DNA from: an uncultured Oscillospiraceae bacterium
GTDB taxonomy: Bacteria; Bacillota; Clostridia; Oscillospirales; Oscillospiraceae
NCBI GenBank assembly: GCA_949948775.1
Contig: CATLHC010000026.1
Location: forward strand, 1-33,865
Direction of reading: 5' to 3'
Length of the DNA: 33,865 bases
The translations under genes were made by a program, and so were the position numbers. Each line of letters opens with the position of its first letter. The first letter of the stretch is position 1. Under the pieces are notes generated by a model. The model ran no database searches. It was not told where the DNA came from and was given only the letters and a program-made list of their open reading frames with translations. Of this stretch, positions 25,237 to 31,234 are shown piece by piece.

Positions 25237-25380
25237 TCACGCCGGGCCCAGTTCGGCCAGCATGAGCTTCAGCAGAATATCGCGCATGGGTTCCCCGCTC
25301 TCTTTATAGATTGGGGTAACAACAAAGTCTATGTTCCCCACATGGTAGGTGTATTCCTCGTTCGGCGTCTGCTCGGTCAT
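25237..25380 (-). CDS. TnpW-like small transposon-encoded protein
   Basis: The 47-residue protein begins MTEQTPNEEYTYHVGNIDFV and ends LLKLMLAELGPA. The pattern YTYHVG-IDFVVTP-YK, then DILLKLM, matches the TnpW family of Tn4451-like and Tn1549-like elements, always found near the large serine recombinase. Its role is unknown; it may help recombination. GGAAAGGAGGG precedes the ATG. It lies 104 bases before the recombinase start, with the recombinase promoter between. Confidence 0.85.
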   Translation of the reverse strand: MTEQTPNEEYTYHVGNIDFVVTPIYKESGEPMRDILLKLMLAELGPA

Positions 25381-25401
25381 GACGCCCTCCTTTCCTTAAT
25401 C

Positions 25402-25420
25402 GCGTCTCACGGTGAGATTT
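25402..25420. repeat. Palindromic repeat GCGTCTCACGGTGAGATTT
   Basis: Near-perfect palindromic core TCTCACGGTGAGA. Almost the same 19 bases recur at 31175-31193 (one mismatch) and 31211-31229 in the same orientation. The pair at 31 kb forms a terminator; this single copy lies in the tnpW leader. Confidence 0.7.
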
Positions 25421-25434
25421 GAATATGGAGACAG

Positions 25435-25459
25435 CCGCACCATTGTGGTGCGGTTTTTT
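25435..25459 (+). terminator. Plus-strand intrinsic terminator opposite the tnpW leader
   Basis: CCGCACC pairs with GGTGCGG (loop ATTGT), then six T on the plus strand. No plus-strand gene lies directly upstream, so it may end an antisense transcript; on the minus strand it would be a hairpin preceded by A-run. Confidence 0.55.
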
Positions 25460-25545
25460 ATGGGCAGGTATCAGACGGCTGGCGGCATAGCCCACGGGAA
25501 TTTCACCCCCGCGTGGTTCTCACGCGGCCCTACCCATTGCCTGCG
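25460..25545 (-). ncRNA. Structured RNA resembling a truncated cobalamin riboswitch
   Basis: Read on the minus strand: GCAGGC (25544-25539) can pair with the CCTGCC at the end; GAGAA, then a hairpin CCACG-GGG with loop GGTGAAATT and closing CCCGTGG (around 25513-25491); GCCGCC; then CGTCTGATACCTGCC. GGTGAAATTCC and the B12-box-like AGTC-GA-TACCTGCC are hallmarks of cobalamin riboswitches, and their order fits. A second closing stem, ATGGGTAGG with CCTGCCCAT, also exists. The 3' receptor loops of the usual class are missing, so it would be a reduced variant. It lies about 80 bases upstream of the tnpW-like start. Confidence 0.4.
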
Positions 25546-25819
25546 ACGCTTTGAACGCTCGGACTGTGGCTATAGGGGAGTATCGTTAGCATATGTGCCG
25601 CTGATCATAAGCTGCCGGCTTTCGGTGTAAGCGGTTCTCGCTCTCCCATAGGGTATGAGGTCTTGGCGCGCCCACCGATGCGGCACATACAGAATGTATC
25701 TGCTGCCCTATACTGCGCCGCCGTTATCTTGCGGGCTTTCTTTGTCAAGGTGCCGCGGCCACATGGCGGAGCGGAACGCGGAAAGGGTAAGTTCGTCCCG
25801 TCCGCCATGGGTCACGCTG
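25546..25819. other. Gene-poor stretch between the HTH_16 gene and the structured RNA
   Basis: No convincing gene. A 67-codon minus reading (25605-25808) starts without a ribosome binding site and has no recognisable family. The sequence may be 5' leader for the RNA described at 25460-25545. Confidence 0.4.
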
Positions 25820-26056
25820 TCAGTTCACAGCGAGGATCGCAGAAATGAGTTTGATTTCCAGGCGGCGCTTCATGTACTCGTCCAGGCACATATGGGGGCA
25901 GCCGTTTTTGTCATAGAGTTTCCGGGTACACAGCTTGCATATGTAGCCTTCATAGTACCGCAAAATCTGCTCCATGGCTCCGGCGTCTCCGTCCTGGGCA
26001 GTTTGGACCACCGAAAGGGGCAGCACTTCCCTGCCCTTGCCTTTGGGCCGTTTCAT
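25820..26056 (-). CDS. HTH_16 domain regulator (Tn916 Orf8-like)
   Basis: The 78-residue protein begins MKRPKGKGREVLPLSVVQTA and shows the helix-turn-helix_16 pattern QDGDAGAMEQILRYYEGYICKLCTR, with a C-terminal DEYMKRRLEIKLISAIL. It is the short protein paired with the sigma-like gene in Tn916, Tn1549 and related elements, where the pair controls excision and transfer genes. TGATG overlap with the upstream sigma-like gene shows translational coupling. GGAAGGAGGAG precedes the ATG at 26056. The longer reading to 26194 overlaps the sigma gene and is rejected. Confidence 0.85.
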   Translation of the reverse strand: MKRPKGKGREVLPLSVVQTAQDGDAGAMEQILRYYEGYICKLCTRKLYDKNGCPHMCLDEYMKRRLEIKLISAILAVN

Positions 26057-26487
26057 CAGTCTCCTCCTTCCGGCACCAATGCCGTCAATTTGCTCCGCAA
26101 AACTTTCAACGTCCCCGTTCGGCGCTTCTGGACGGCACTCCGGGACAAGCCCATGACCCAGCCGATTTCCTTGTCTGTCAAATCCAGCACACAATGTAAG
26201 ATCAAAATGCTTTGGTCCCGCAGGGACAGGCTGGCAAAGGCTTCAGCCACAAGCTCGTTTTCAATCGGCAGATCACAGCCATAGGAGCTGAACACATAGC
26301 TGTCGCTGGGGTAACGGTCTGTCGCGCTGAGCTTGTCCATTTCTGCCTGGGGCAAAGCGCTGAACACCGTTTCATGGTCGCGGCGGCGTTTCAACTCTTG
26401 CGCATAGTTAATGGCCTCATTCCGCAACACCAATTTACAGAAATGGTCGAACTGGCCAGGGCTGTTAAAGCGGGGGATCGTTCCCAT
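26056..26487 (-). CDS. Sigma-70-like regulator of the element (Tn916 Orf7-like)
   Basis: The 143-residue protein has a sigma-70 region-4-like C-terminus (FASLSLRDQSILILHCVLDLTDKEIGWVMGLSRSAVQKRRTGTLKVLRSKL, helix-turn-helix around residues 105-130). An upstream helical part, CKLVLRNEAINYAQELKRRRDHETVFSALP, resembles region 2. Such proteins occur beside HTH_16 genes in conjugative elements and direct or tune transcription of excision genes. GGGGGTG precedes the ATG. A strong leader hairpin lies about 190 bases upstream. Confidence 0.85.
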   Translation of the reverse strand: MGTIPRFNSPGQFDHFCKLVLRNEAINYAQELKRRRDHETVFSALPQAEMDKLSATDRYPSDSYVFSSYGCDLPIENELVAEAFASLSLRDQSILILHCVLDLTDKEIGWVMGLSRSAVQKRRTGTLKVLRSKLTALVPEGGD

Positions 26488-26666
26488 CTTTTCACCCCCT
26501 TTCGTCGGGGGATAGTAGGATAGTTCTCTCCCTTTCCGCTAACAGAACAGGTGCCCTGGCCCGTTTTGCCACCAATATCAAAATTTTTTAGAGAAGATTT
26601 TTGCTTGCAGGCCAACACGTCCAATCTGGCGCTACGGGCTAATTTGCCCTCGACGGTAATCTCCAC
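26391..26666 (-). CDS. Possible small protein overlapping the sigma-like gene
   Basis: A GTG-initiated frame of 91 codons with GGAGG 9 bases upstream; the SD lies inside the 3' arm of the 26676-26708 hairpin. It overlaps the sigma-like start in another frame by about 100 bases. I recognise no family; it may be a short leader gene coupling translation to the sigma gene, or no gene at all. Confidence 0.25.
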   Translation of the reverse strand: MEITVEGKLARSARLDVLACKQKSSLKNFDIGGKTGQGTCSVSGKGENYPTIPRRKGVKRWERSPALTALASSTISVNWCCGMRPLTMRKS

Positions 26667-26675
26667 CTTGTTTTT

Positions 26676-26708
26676 CCTCCGTTCAGATTTTTAGGGTCTG
26701 AACGGAGG
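26676..26708 (-). promoter_or_regulatory. Shine-Dalgarno-sequestering hairpin upstream of the sigma-like gene
   Basis: On the minus strand CCTCCGTTCAGA pairs perfectly (12 bp) with TCTGAACGGAGG across a 9-base loop. The closing GGAGG is a ribosome binding site for the GTG at 26666, so the stem would hide it. A regulatory leader is inferred. Confidence 0.5.
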
Positions 26709-26894
26709 GGGTGGACCACGGCACCGGGGCCATCTATGCCTTAACCTGGGCGCAAAAAAATCCGCATGGTACAAAGCCATACAGATATGGAAATAATATT
26801 TCTCTTTTAGGTGCTGTAAAATTTCATGTCGAACGCCATTCTGTCCCCTTGCGCAAGGCAGGCTTTTTTTGATAAGTCAGGCAAAGCAATGGGC
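26709..26894. other. Gene-free stretch upstream of the sigma-like gene
   Basis: Nothing coding is visible. It holds A/T-rich DNA and a CCTTGCGCAAGG palindrome at about 26853-26864. The promoter of the sigma-like gene is expected here, but I see no strong -35/-10 pair. Confidence 0.4.
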
Positions 26895-26936
26895 AAAAAG
26901 GACACAGAGGCACCTCCTGGATACCGCCGTGTCCTT
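26895..26936 (-). terminator. Second terminator downstream of the coiled-coil protein gene
   Basis: AAGGACAC (26898-26905) pairs with GTGTCCTT (26929-26936); on the minus strand the stem ends in TTTTT. It backs up the hairpin at 26987-27024. Confidence 0.5.
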
Positions 26937-26965
26937 AAAAATGGGCGACTTTAACACACCCCCCG

Positions 26966-27024
26966 TATTTTCTTTTTTCAAAAGAAAACGGCGGTTTGAA
27001 ACTGAATATTTCAAAACCGCCGTT
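26966..27024 (-). terminator. Terminator after the coiled-coil protein gene
   Basis: AACGGCGGTTTGAAA pairs with TTTCAAAACCGCCGTT (one bulged A), followed on the minus strand by TTTTCTTTT and a further small A/T palindrome. Confidence 0.75.
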
Positions 27025-27119
27025 CCCGTATTATAATTTTGAGCGTGCTATTACACTCTGCTGTTACAACGGTTTTTTCTTTTGCCGTTGTACGGCAGAT
27101 TACCAATCTTTATGGGCGC

Positions 27120-27584
27120 TTAGTTTTCCGAATAGGGAGCGAAAGAAATTTTATAGCCCTGTTCCTCATCCTTTTCGATTTGATAAATGCCGGGAGATGC
27201 AGTATCGGTCTTTTCGGGTTCGTACAAATCCCTGCTGGCCTTTACTGCGGAGGGCTGCGTATCAAGGTGTGCCTGCTCTACCTGCTCCACAGCTTGGACA
27301 CTGTTTCCCTTTGCACTTCTCAGCTCGGTAGCTACTTTTTCCAATTCTTCTGCCACGATCTTCTGGGTTTCTGCGGTAGCGCCCGCACTGTCGGTGCCTG
27401 TTGCTTTGAGCAGAAGCATTTGGTTTTGCAACTGCTGCTGCTTGGTTTGGAGTTCAGCCACCTTATCCGCTTTCCCTTGCTTCGTGATGGGCTGTGTGGA
27501 TGGCTGACCCAGCTTCGGGGCAGCTTTTTTGTCTGCCATCATGGTGAGTGGGTTTACATAGCCGGGGCGCATCTGTATTGCCAT
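27120..27584 (-). CDS. Coiled-coil protein of unknown function in the element's regulatory island
   Basis: A 154-residue soluble protein with no signal peptide. Residues about 40-60 are a glutamine/leucine-rich coiled coil (KVAELQTKQQQLQNQMLLLK), and a second helical stretch (QKIVAEELEKVATELRSAK) follows; the C-terminus is charged, ending GIYQIEKDEEQGYKISFAPYSEN. The coiled coil recalls FlxA-like proteins, but the similarity is only of composition. ATG at 27584 has GGAGG 9 bases upstream and is preferred over the TTG at 27590. It lies 153 bases after the histidine kinase on the same strand and may be a target of the LytTR regulator. Confidence 0.65.
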   Translation of the reverse strand: MAIQMRPGYVNPLTMMADKKAAPKLGQPSTQPITKQGKADKVAELQTKQQQLQNQMLLLKATGTDSAGATAETQKIVAEELEKVATELRSAKGNSVQAVEQVEQAHLDTQPSAVKASRDLYEPEKTDTASPGIYQIEKDEEQGYKISFAPYSEN

Positions 27585-27737
27585 AATCAAGAACCTCCAT
27601 TTCGTGTAATCATCCTGTCGTTCAAAAATGTCTCGCTTGTCTACAACAGATATATCGAATCAAAAAAGCGGAGGAAAAGGCCAATCACATAAACGGTTGA
27701 TTATGGTTCGTGAATGGTATTACTAATTCTGAAAAGG

Positions 27738-29018
27738 TCAATGTGACGAGCAAAGCAGTACGCTGATTCTGAATTTTCCATTGCTTAGTTCAGTTTCCAT
27801 TGTACCATGGTATTTCTCGGCTATGTGTTGGATGTTCATCAAACCTGTTCCCCAGGTGATAGACTGGCTGGCACTTGTCGTATTGACAGCCTCAACAATC
27901 AGGAATTGTGATTTCACTTTAGCAGAGAAAGACAACAGCTTTTCCTCCTGCGTTCCGTCTATGCAGGCCGTAATTGCATTATCCAGGATATTAGAGAAAA
28001 GTACACACAAGTCCATATCCTCTATGGCGAAATTTGCAGGGACAGACACATCATGGGACACAACAATGTGATTGCGTTTTGCATAACTCAACTTTTCTTT
28101 CAGCAGAACATCCAAGATTGGTTTCCCTGTGGACACATTCATAAGAAGCTCCCCGCAACTGATGTGCAGCTTTTGGGTGTATTGCTCTGCCTGTTCAAAC
28201 AGTTTGTCCTGGAGCAGACCTGATATTACCAATAGGTGGTTGTCAATATCATGCTGGAATGAAGAATAAAGTTCGCTGCGTTTTGCCGCTTCTTCCATGT
28301 AAACTCTCTGCCCGTTCAACTGGCTTTGCAGCAGGGCCGCAGCCTGTTCATGTTTAGTAAGCTGAATGATTTTACAAAAGACCTCAATCATCATAAAGAC
28401 GATAACAGATGCTCCGAGCATTGTAAAAAGCACGACGAATCTGGCGTTGCCACCAAGAGAAGCAAGGTGAGGTTCAAAATCACGGCCATCCAGTTTCAGT
28501 CCATATCGTATGAGCAAGACAATCATTGCACATGGAAGCAGGAGAATGTATAGATACGACGAAATCGACTGCCGCAGCGTATAGGTATATCTTTTTTTAA
28601 TGACTTGCAATATGCCGAAAAATAGAATATCCAGCAGGAATGGTATCAAAATCTGCTCCACTTTTCCCCCTGTGGGAGAATGAAAATTAGACGACAGCCA
28701 TGACATAATAAAGGCTGAATATCCTTCGATGAATGTGTAAAAGGTGAAAATAATTGTGATTGGCGCAACAAGTTCAGCACTACGGATTTTTAGTACAGCC
28801 TTTGCAAAAACAACCAAAACCAGCACATCAATGAAAAATGCTCCCGGAAATTGAAGCAAGGTCACGACAGCCGTAATCAATCCGTTGGTTATGAGCCAGA
28901 CAGGAATATACCGTCTGCCGTCTTTCCGAGTAATGCACAGCAAAAAATCGAACACAAAGTAATGGACAAAGCTGTTCTCCAATACGCACCAAAGCACAAA
29001 AAGTAATTTTGACGGCAT
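27738..29018 (-). CDS. AgrC-like sensor histidine kinase (GHKL)
   Basis: The 426-residue protein has about six to seven hydrophobic segments in its first 230 residues, then a cytoplasmic kinase. The H box is FQHDIDNHLLVISGLL (histidine near residue 255), the N box LCVLFSNILDNAITACID, and the glycine box WGTGLMNIQHIAEKYHG. This HPK10/AgrC-type architecture usually senses secreted peptides. The ATG overlaps the response regulator stop (TAATG), so the pair is coupled. No AgrB-like peptide processor or AgrD-like peptide gene is visible, so the ligand is unknown. The gene is AT-richer than the chromosomal genes, suggesting separate acquisition. Confidence 0.9.
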   Translation of the reverse strand: MPSKLLFVLWCVLENSFVHYFVFDFLLCITRKDGRRYIPVWLITNGLITAVVTLLQFPGAFFIDVLVLVVFAKAVLKIRSAELVAPITIIFTFYTFIEGYSAFIMSWLSSNFHSPTGGKVEQILIPFLLDILFFGILQVIKKRYTYTLRQSISSYLYILLLPCAMIVLLIRYGLKLDGRDFEPHLASLGGNARFVVLFTMLGASVIVFMMIEVFCKIIQLTKHEQAAALLQSQLNGQRVYMEEAAKRSELYSSFQHDIDNHLLVISGLLQDKLFEQAEQYTQKLHISCGELLMNVSTGKPILDVLLKEKLSYAKRNHIVVSHDVSVPANFAIEDMDLCVLFSNILDNAITACIDGTQEEKLLSFSAKVKSQFLIVEAVNTTSASQSITWGTGLMNIQHIAEKYHGTMETELSNGKFRISVLLCSSH

Positions 29019-29725
29019 TATATCAGCCCTTTCCTGCAAATCTCCAACAGCTTTTGTGTGAACTCTTGCTGCTTTCTCCGGGAAATCAGAATATGATCTC
29101 CACCCTCCATAATTGCTGAGCCGGGCTGCTTATCTATGACATGATCCATGTTTACGATGTAGCTGCGATGACAGCGGAAAAAACGTTCGTCAAGTTTTTC
29201 CTCTATGGCGTCCAGTGTTCCAAAGAACTGAACTTGCTCCGTTAATGTGTGGACTGTGATTTGATGGTTCATCGCTTCGCAATAGAGAATATCTTTGAGC
29301 GGCACTCTGGAGGCAGTGGTTCCGCTTGTAATCAGGAGCGTCTTTCCACGGTTCGCAGCCACACGCTTTATTGCCTTATCCATCGCTGAAAACAACTTTT
29401 CTTCCGATACTGGCTTGAGAATGTAGTGAACCGCGTCCAAATCAAATGCTTGAAACACATATTTTTGAAATGCCGTTATGAAAATCACCTGGCTGTCGCT
29501 GCCGAGATTCCGCAGATGCCGGATGATCTCCATGCCATTGCTCGTTGGAAGTTTAATATCCATCAAAATAATATCCGCCATTTGGTTGGAAGCCAGAAGT
29601 TCTTCTCCATCTGAAAAGGTGGAGATAGATACATGGATTTCCCGCAAATTGCAATATTCATCCAACATCTTTTTTAGTTCGGACACAAAATAGGACTCGT
29701 CCTCACAAATAGATACTGTTATCAT
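29018..29725 (-). CDS. LytTR family response regulator
   Basis: The 235-residue protein has a receiver domain (acidic pocket ICEDE, phosphorylation aspartate D56 in IILMDIKLP, then VIFITAFQKYVFQAF and conserved lysine in ILKPVS) and a C-terminal LytTR DNA-binding domain (ILYCEAMNHQITVHT, RFFRCHRSYIVNMDHV). LytTR regulators bind direct repeats and activate. The ATG at 29725 has GGAGG 8 bases upstream, preferred over the upstream in-frame ATG at 29740. It is transcribed first, with the kinase overlapped, from a promoter at 29779-29807 that faces the XRE gene. Confidence 0.93.
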   Translation of the reverse strand: MITVSICEDESYFVSELKKMLDEYCNLREIHVSISTFSDGEELLASNQMADIILMDIKLPTSNGMEIIRHLRNLGSDSQVIFITAFQKYVFQAFDLDAVHYILKPVSEEKLFSAMDKAIKRVAANRGKTLLITSGTTASRVPLKDILYCEAMNHQITVHTLTEQVQFFGTLDAIEEKLDERFFRCHRSYIVNMDHVIDKQPGSAIMEGGDHILISRRKQQEFTQKLLEICRKGLI

Positions 29726-29778
29726 TGCCTGTACCTCCAAAACAGCCGCATGAGAGCGAGGTTCATAGTAATATTGTC

Positions 29779-29807
29779 ATTATAGACACATTCCTTCTTT
29801 TTTTCAA
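29779..29807 (-). promoter_or_regulatory. Promoter of the response regulator/kinase pair
   Basis: Minus-strand TTGAAA (29807-29802), exactly 17 bases, TATAAT (29784-29779). It lies in the 185-bp intergenic region shared with the divergent XRE gene. Confidence 0.75.
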
Positions 29808-29910
29808 TTCTTTCGTAAAATGCAATAGACGAAATTAAATACTACTAAAACATAAAACTGCGCTTCGTTCTCACAAAGCGCCCCGAAATGTAAAATAATG
29901 TCGAGGTGAT

Positions 29911-30273
29911 ATGAGAATGTACCAGGATAATAGGCAATTTGATTCACACGCCATTGGTCAGGAGATTAAACGCAAACGTGAGGTAAAGGGTTGGACACAA
30001 GACTATTTAGCTCAGCTTGTGGATCGCACACCACGTTCTATCATGTATATTGAAAATCGAGGCCAACACCCCAGCCTAAATATCTTTTTCAAAATCGTTA
30101 CGCTGTTAGACATTTCTGTGGACAAGTTTTTCTACCCGGATAAACACAACGGGGAAAATGAATGCCGAAAGCGCATTGACCGTATGCTTAACGGTATGGA
30201 TGAAAAAGAACTTTCCTTTATGGAAATCGTGGCAGAAGGAATTGAAAAGTCAAGAGAAGCGGAGGCCAAATAG
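29911..30273 (+). CDS. XRE family regulator, divergent from the two-component pair
   Basis: The 120-residue protein has an N-terminal Cro/CI-type helix-turn-helix: IGQEIKRKREVKGWTQDYLAQLVDRTPRSIMYIENRGQHPSL, then a segment NIFFKIVTLLDISVDKFFYP typical of this XRE subgroup and a charged helical tail. Such proteins often repress an element's transfer or excision genes. GAGGTG precedes the ATG; an alternative ATG is two codons in. Its position opposite the response regulator promoter makes mutual regulation possible. Confidence 0.85.
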   Translation: MRMYQDNRQFDSHAIGQEIKRKREVKGWTQDYLAQLVDRTPRSIMYIENRGQHPSLNIFFKIVTLLDISVDKFFYPDKHNGENECRKRIDRMLNGMDEKELSFMEIVAEGIEKSREAEAK

Positions 30274-30303
30274 CCACGACCTCCGCTTTGTGAAGCCTCC
30301 TTG

Positions 30304-30597
30304 CTACCGAAGTTTTGCTAACATGATCTGCCGCTGTGCTTCTACTTGCGCCAAATCGTCCTCGGTCAGCTCCCTTCGGGCAAGTGTAGCCTGGTATTCC
30401 AGACTGCCCGTGTAGGCATAGAGCAGTATGTCTGCCATATCTTTCGGTGTCCGGCACCGCTTTGCGTTAGTCCAATCTTCTTGTCTGTCGTCCCATTCCA
30501 AAACAGTATAACCATGAGAAGTCATCACAATTTCATACATATCATCGCTGTCGAGGTAATCCGCAAAGACCTCCAGCACTTTTTCAAATGTCAACAT
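30304..30597 (-). CDS. Small conserved element protein of unknown function
   Basis: A 97-residue acidic protein, begins MLTFEKVLEVFADYLDSDDMYEIVMTSHGY and ends with a helix LTEDDLAQVEAQRQIMLAKLR. The type is common in Clostridia conjugative elements near XRE genes, but I cannot assign a function. GGGGG lies upstream of the ATG at 30597; the longer reading to 30747 has no ribosome site and an un-protein-like N-terminus. It is convergent to the upstream XRE gene, with an AAGCGGAGG/CCTCCGCTT hairpin at 30257-30289 between them. Confidence 0.7.
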   Translation of the reverse strand: MLTFEKVLEVFADYLDSDDMYEIVMTSHGYTVLEWDDRQEDWTNAKRCRTPKDMADILLYAYTGSLEYQATLARRELTEDDLAQVEAQRQIMLAKLR

Positions 30598-30755
30598 AAA
30601 AATCCCCCTAAATTTCAGCATTGAGAAGTTTTGTTTGCTCTTATGACAGCTCTTTGCAATCTTTCCACGTCCTATATAATGTCTCCAGCAAATTGTTAGC
30701 CACAAGACTACAATATATAGTTTATCAGCGTCTATCATATGCGTCAAATTAAATA

Positions 30756-30792
30756 TAAGCTAATGAGGAATAATTTGTAGTCCTTTAGCTTA
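30756..30792 (+). promoter_or_regulatory. Inverted repeat upstream of the second XRE gene
   Basis: TAAGCTAA (30756-30763) and TTAGCTTA (30785-30792) are perfect 8-bp complementary arms, 21 bases apart, ending 15 bases before the start. A probable autoregulatory operator for the XRE protein. Confidence 0.5.
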
Positions 30793-30807
30793 CAATGGAG
30801 GGCGCAT

Positions 30808-31134
30808 ATGGATAAGAAACTACTTGGCAGACAAATCAACCGGGCCAGAAAAGATCGCGGGCTGACCAGCGAAAAACTGTCCGAAGCCTGCAACGTCAAC
30901 GCCACATATCTACGTCAGATAGAATCCGGCGCGAGGACACCCAGCCTGCCCATGTTTGTTTCCCTTTGCAGGGAATTGAAAGTCTCCCCCTCCTATCTGC
31001 TGGTTGATGTATTGCCTGATACAGAAATCCGTGACATGGATATGCTTTTAGAACTGTGGCAGACGGCAACGCCCAAACAAATCAAAATTATCACGGCTAT
31101 GGTTAAAAGTGCTTTGGACAATTTCAAGGAATAG
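30808..31134 (+). CDS. XRE family regulator
   Basis: The 108-residue protein has an N-terminal helix-turn-helix: GRQINRARKDRGLTSEKLSEACNVNATYLRQIESGARTPSLPMFVSLCREL, followed by a short tail YLLVDVLPDTEIRDMDMLLELW that may mediate dimers. GGAGG precedes the ATG. The inverted repeat just upstream suggests self-control. A bidirectional terminator follows. Confidence 0.88.
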   Translation: MDKKLLGRQINRARKDRGLTSEKLSEACNVNATYLRQIESGARTPSLPMFVSLCRELKVSPSYLLVDVLPDTEIRDMDMLLELWQTATPKQIKIITAMVKSALDNFKE

Positions 31135-31177
31135 CAGTACCCTATTGTTCTAATTATCATACCCAATAAAAAATGCG

Positions 31178-31234
31178 TCTCACGATGAGATTTAATTCGT
31201 GCTGCGAATTGTGTCTCACCGTGAGATTTATTTT
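31178..31234. terminator. Bidirectional terminator made of two palindromic repeats
   Basis: TCTCACG (31178-31184) pairs with CGTGAGA (31220-31226), GAGA with TCTC, and AATTCG with CGAATT around a TGCTG loop. T-runs follow on the plus strand (TTTATTTTT) and on the minus strand (GCATTTTTT). It lies between the XRE and NlpC/P60 genes. Confidence 0.75.

Noticed and set aside
25605-25808. 67-codon minus frame upstream of the structured RNA
   Set aside because: No Shine-Dalgarno sequence and no family; length is within chance for this GC content.
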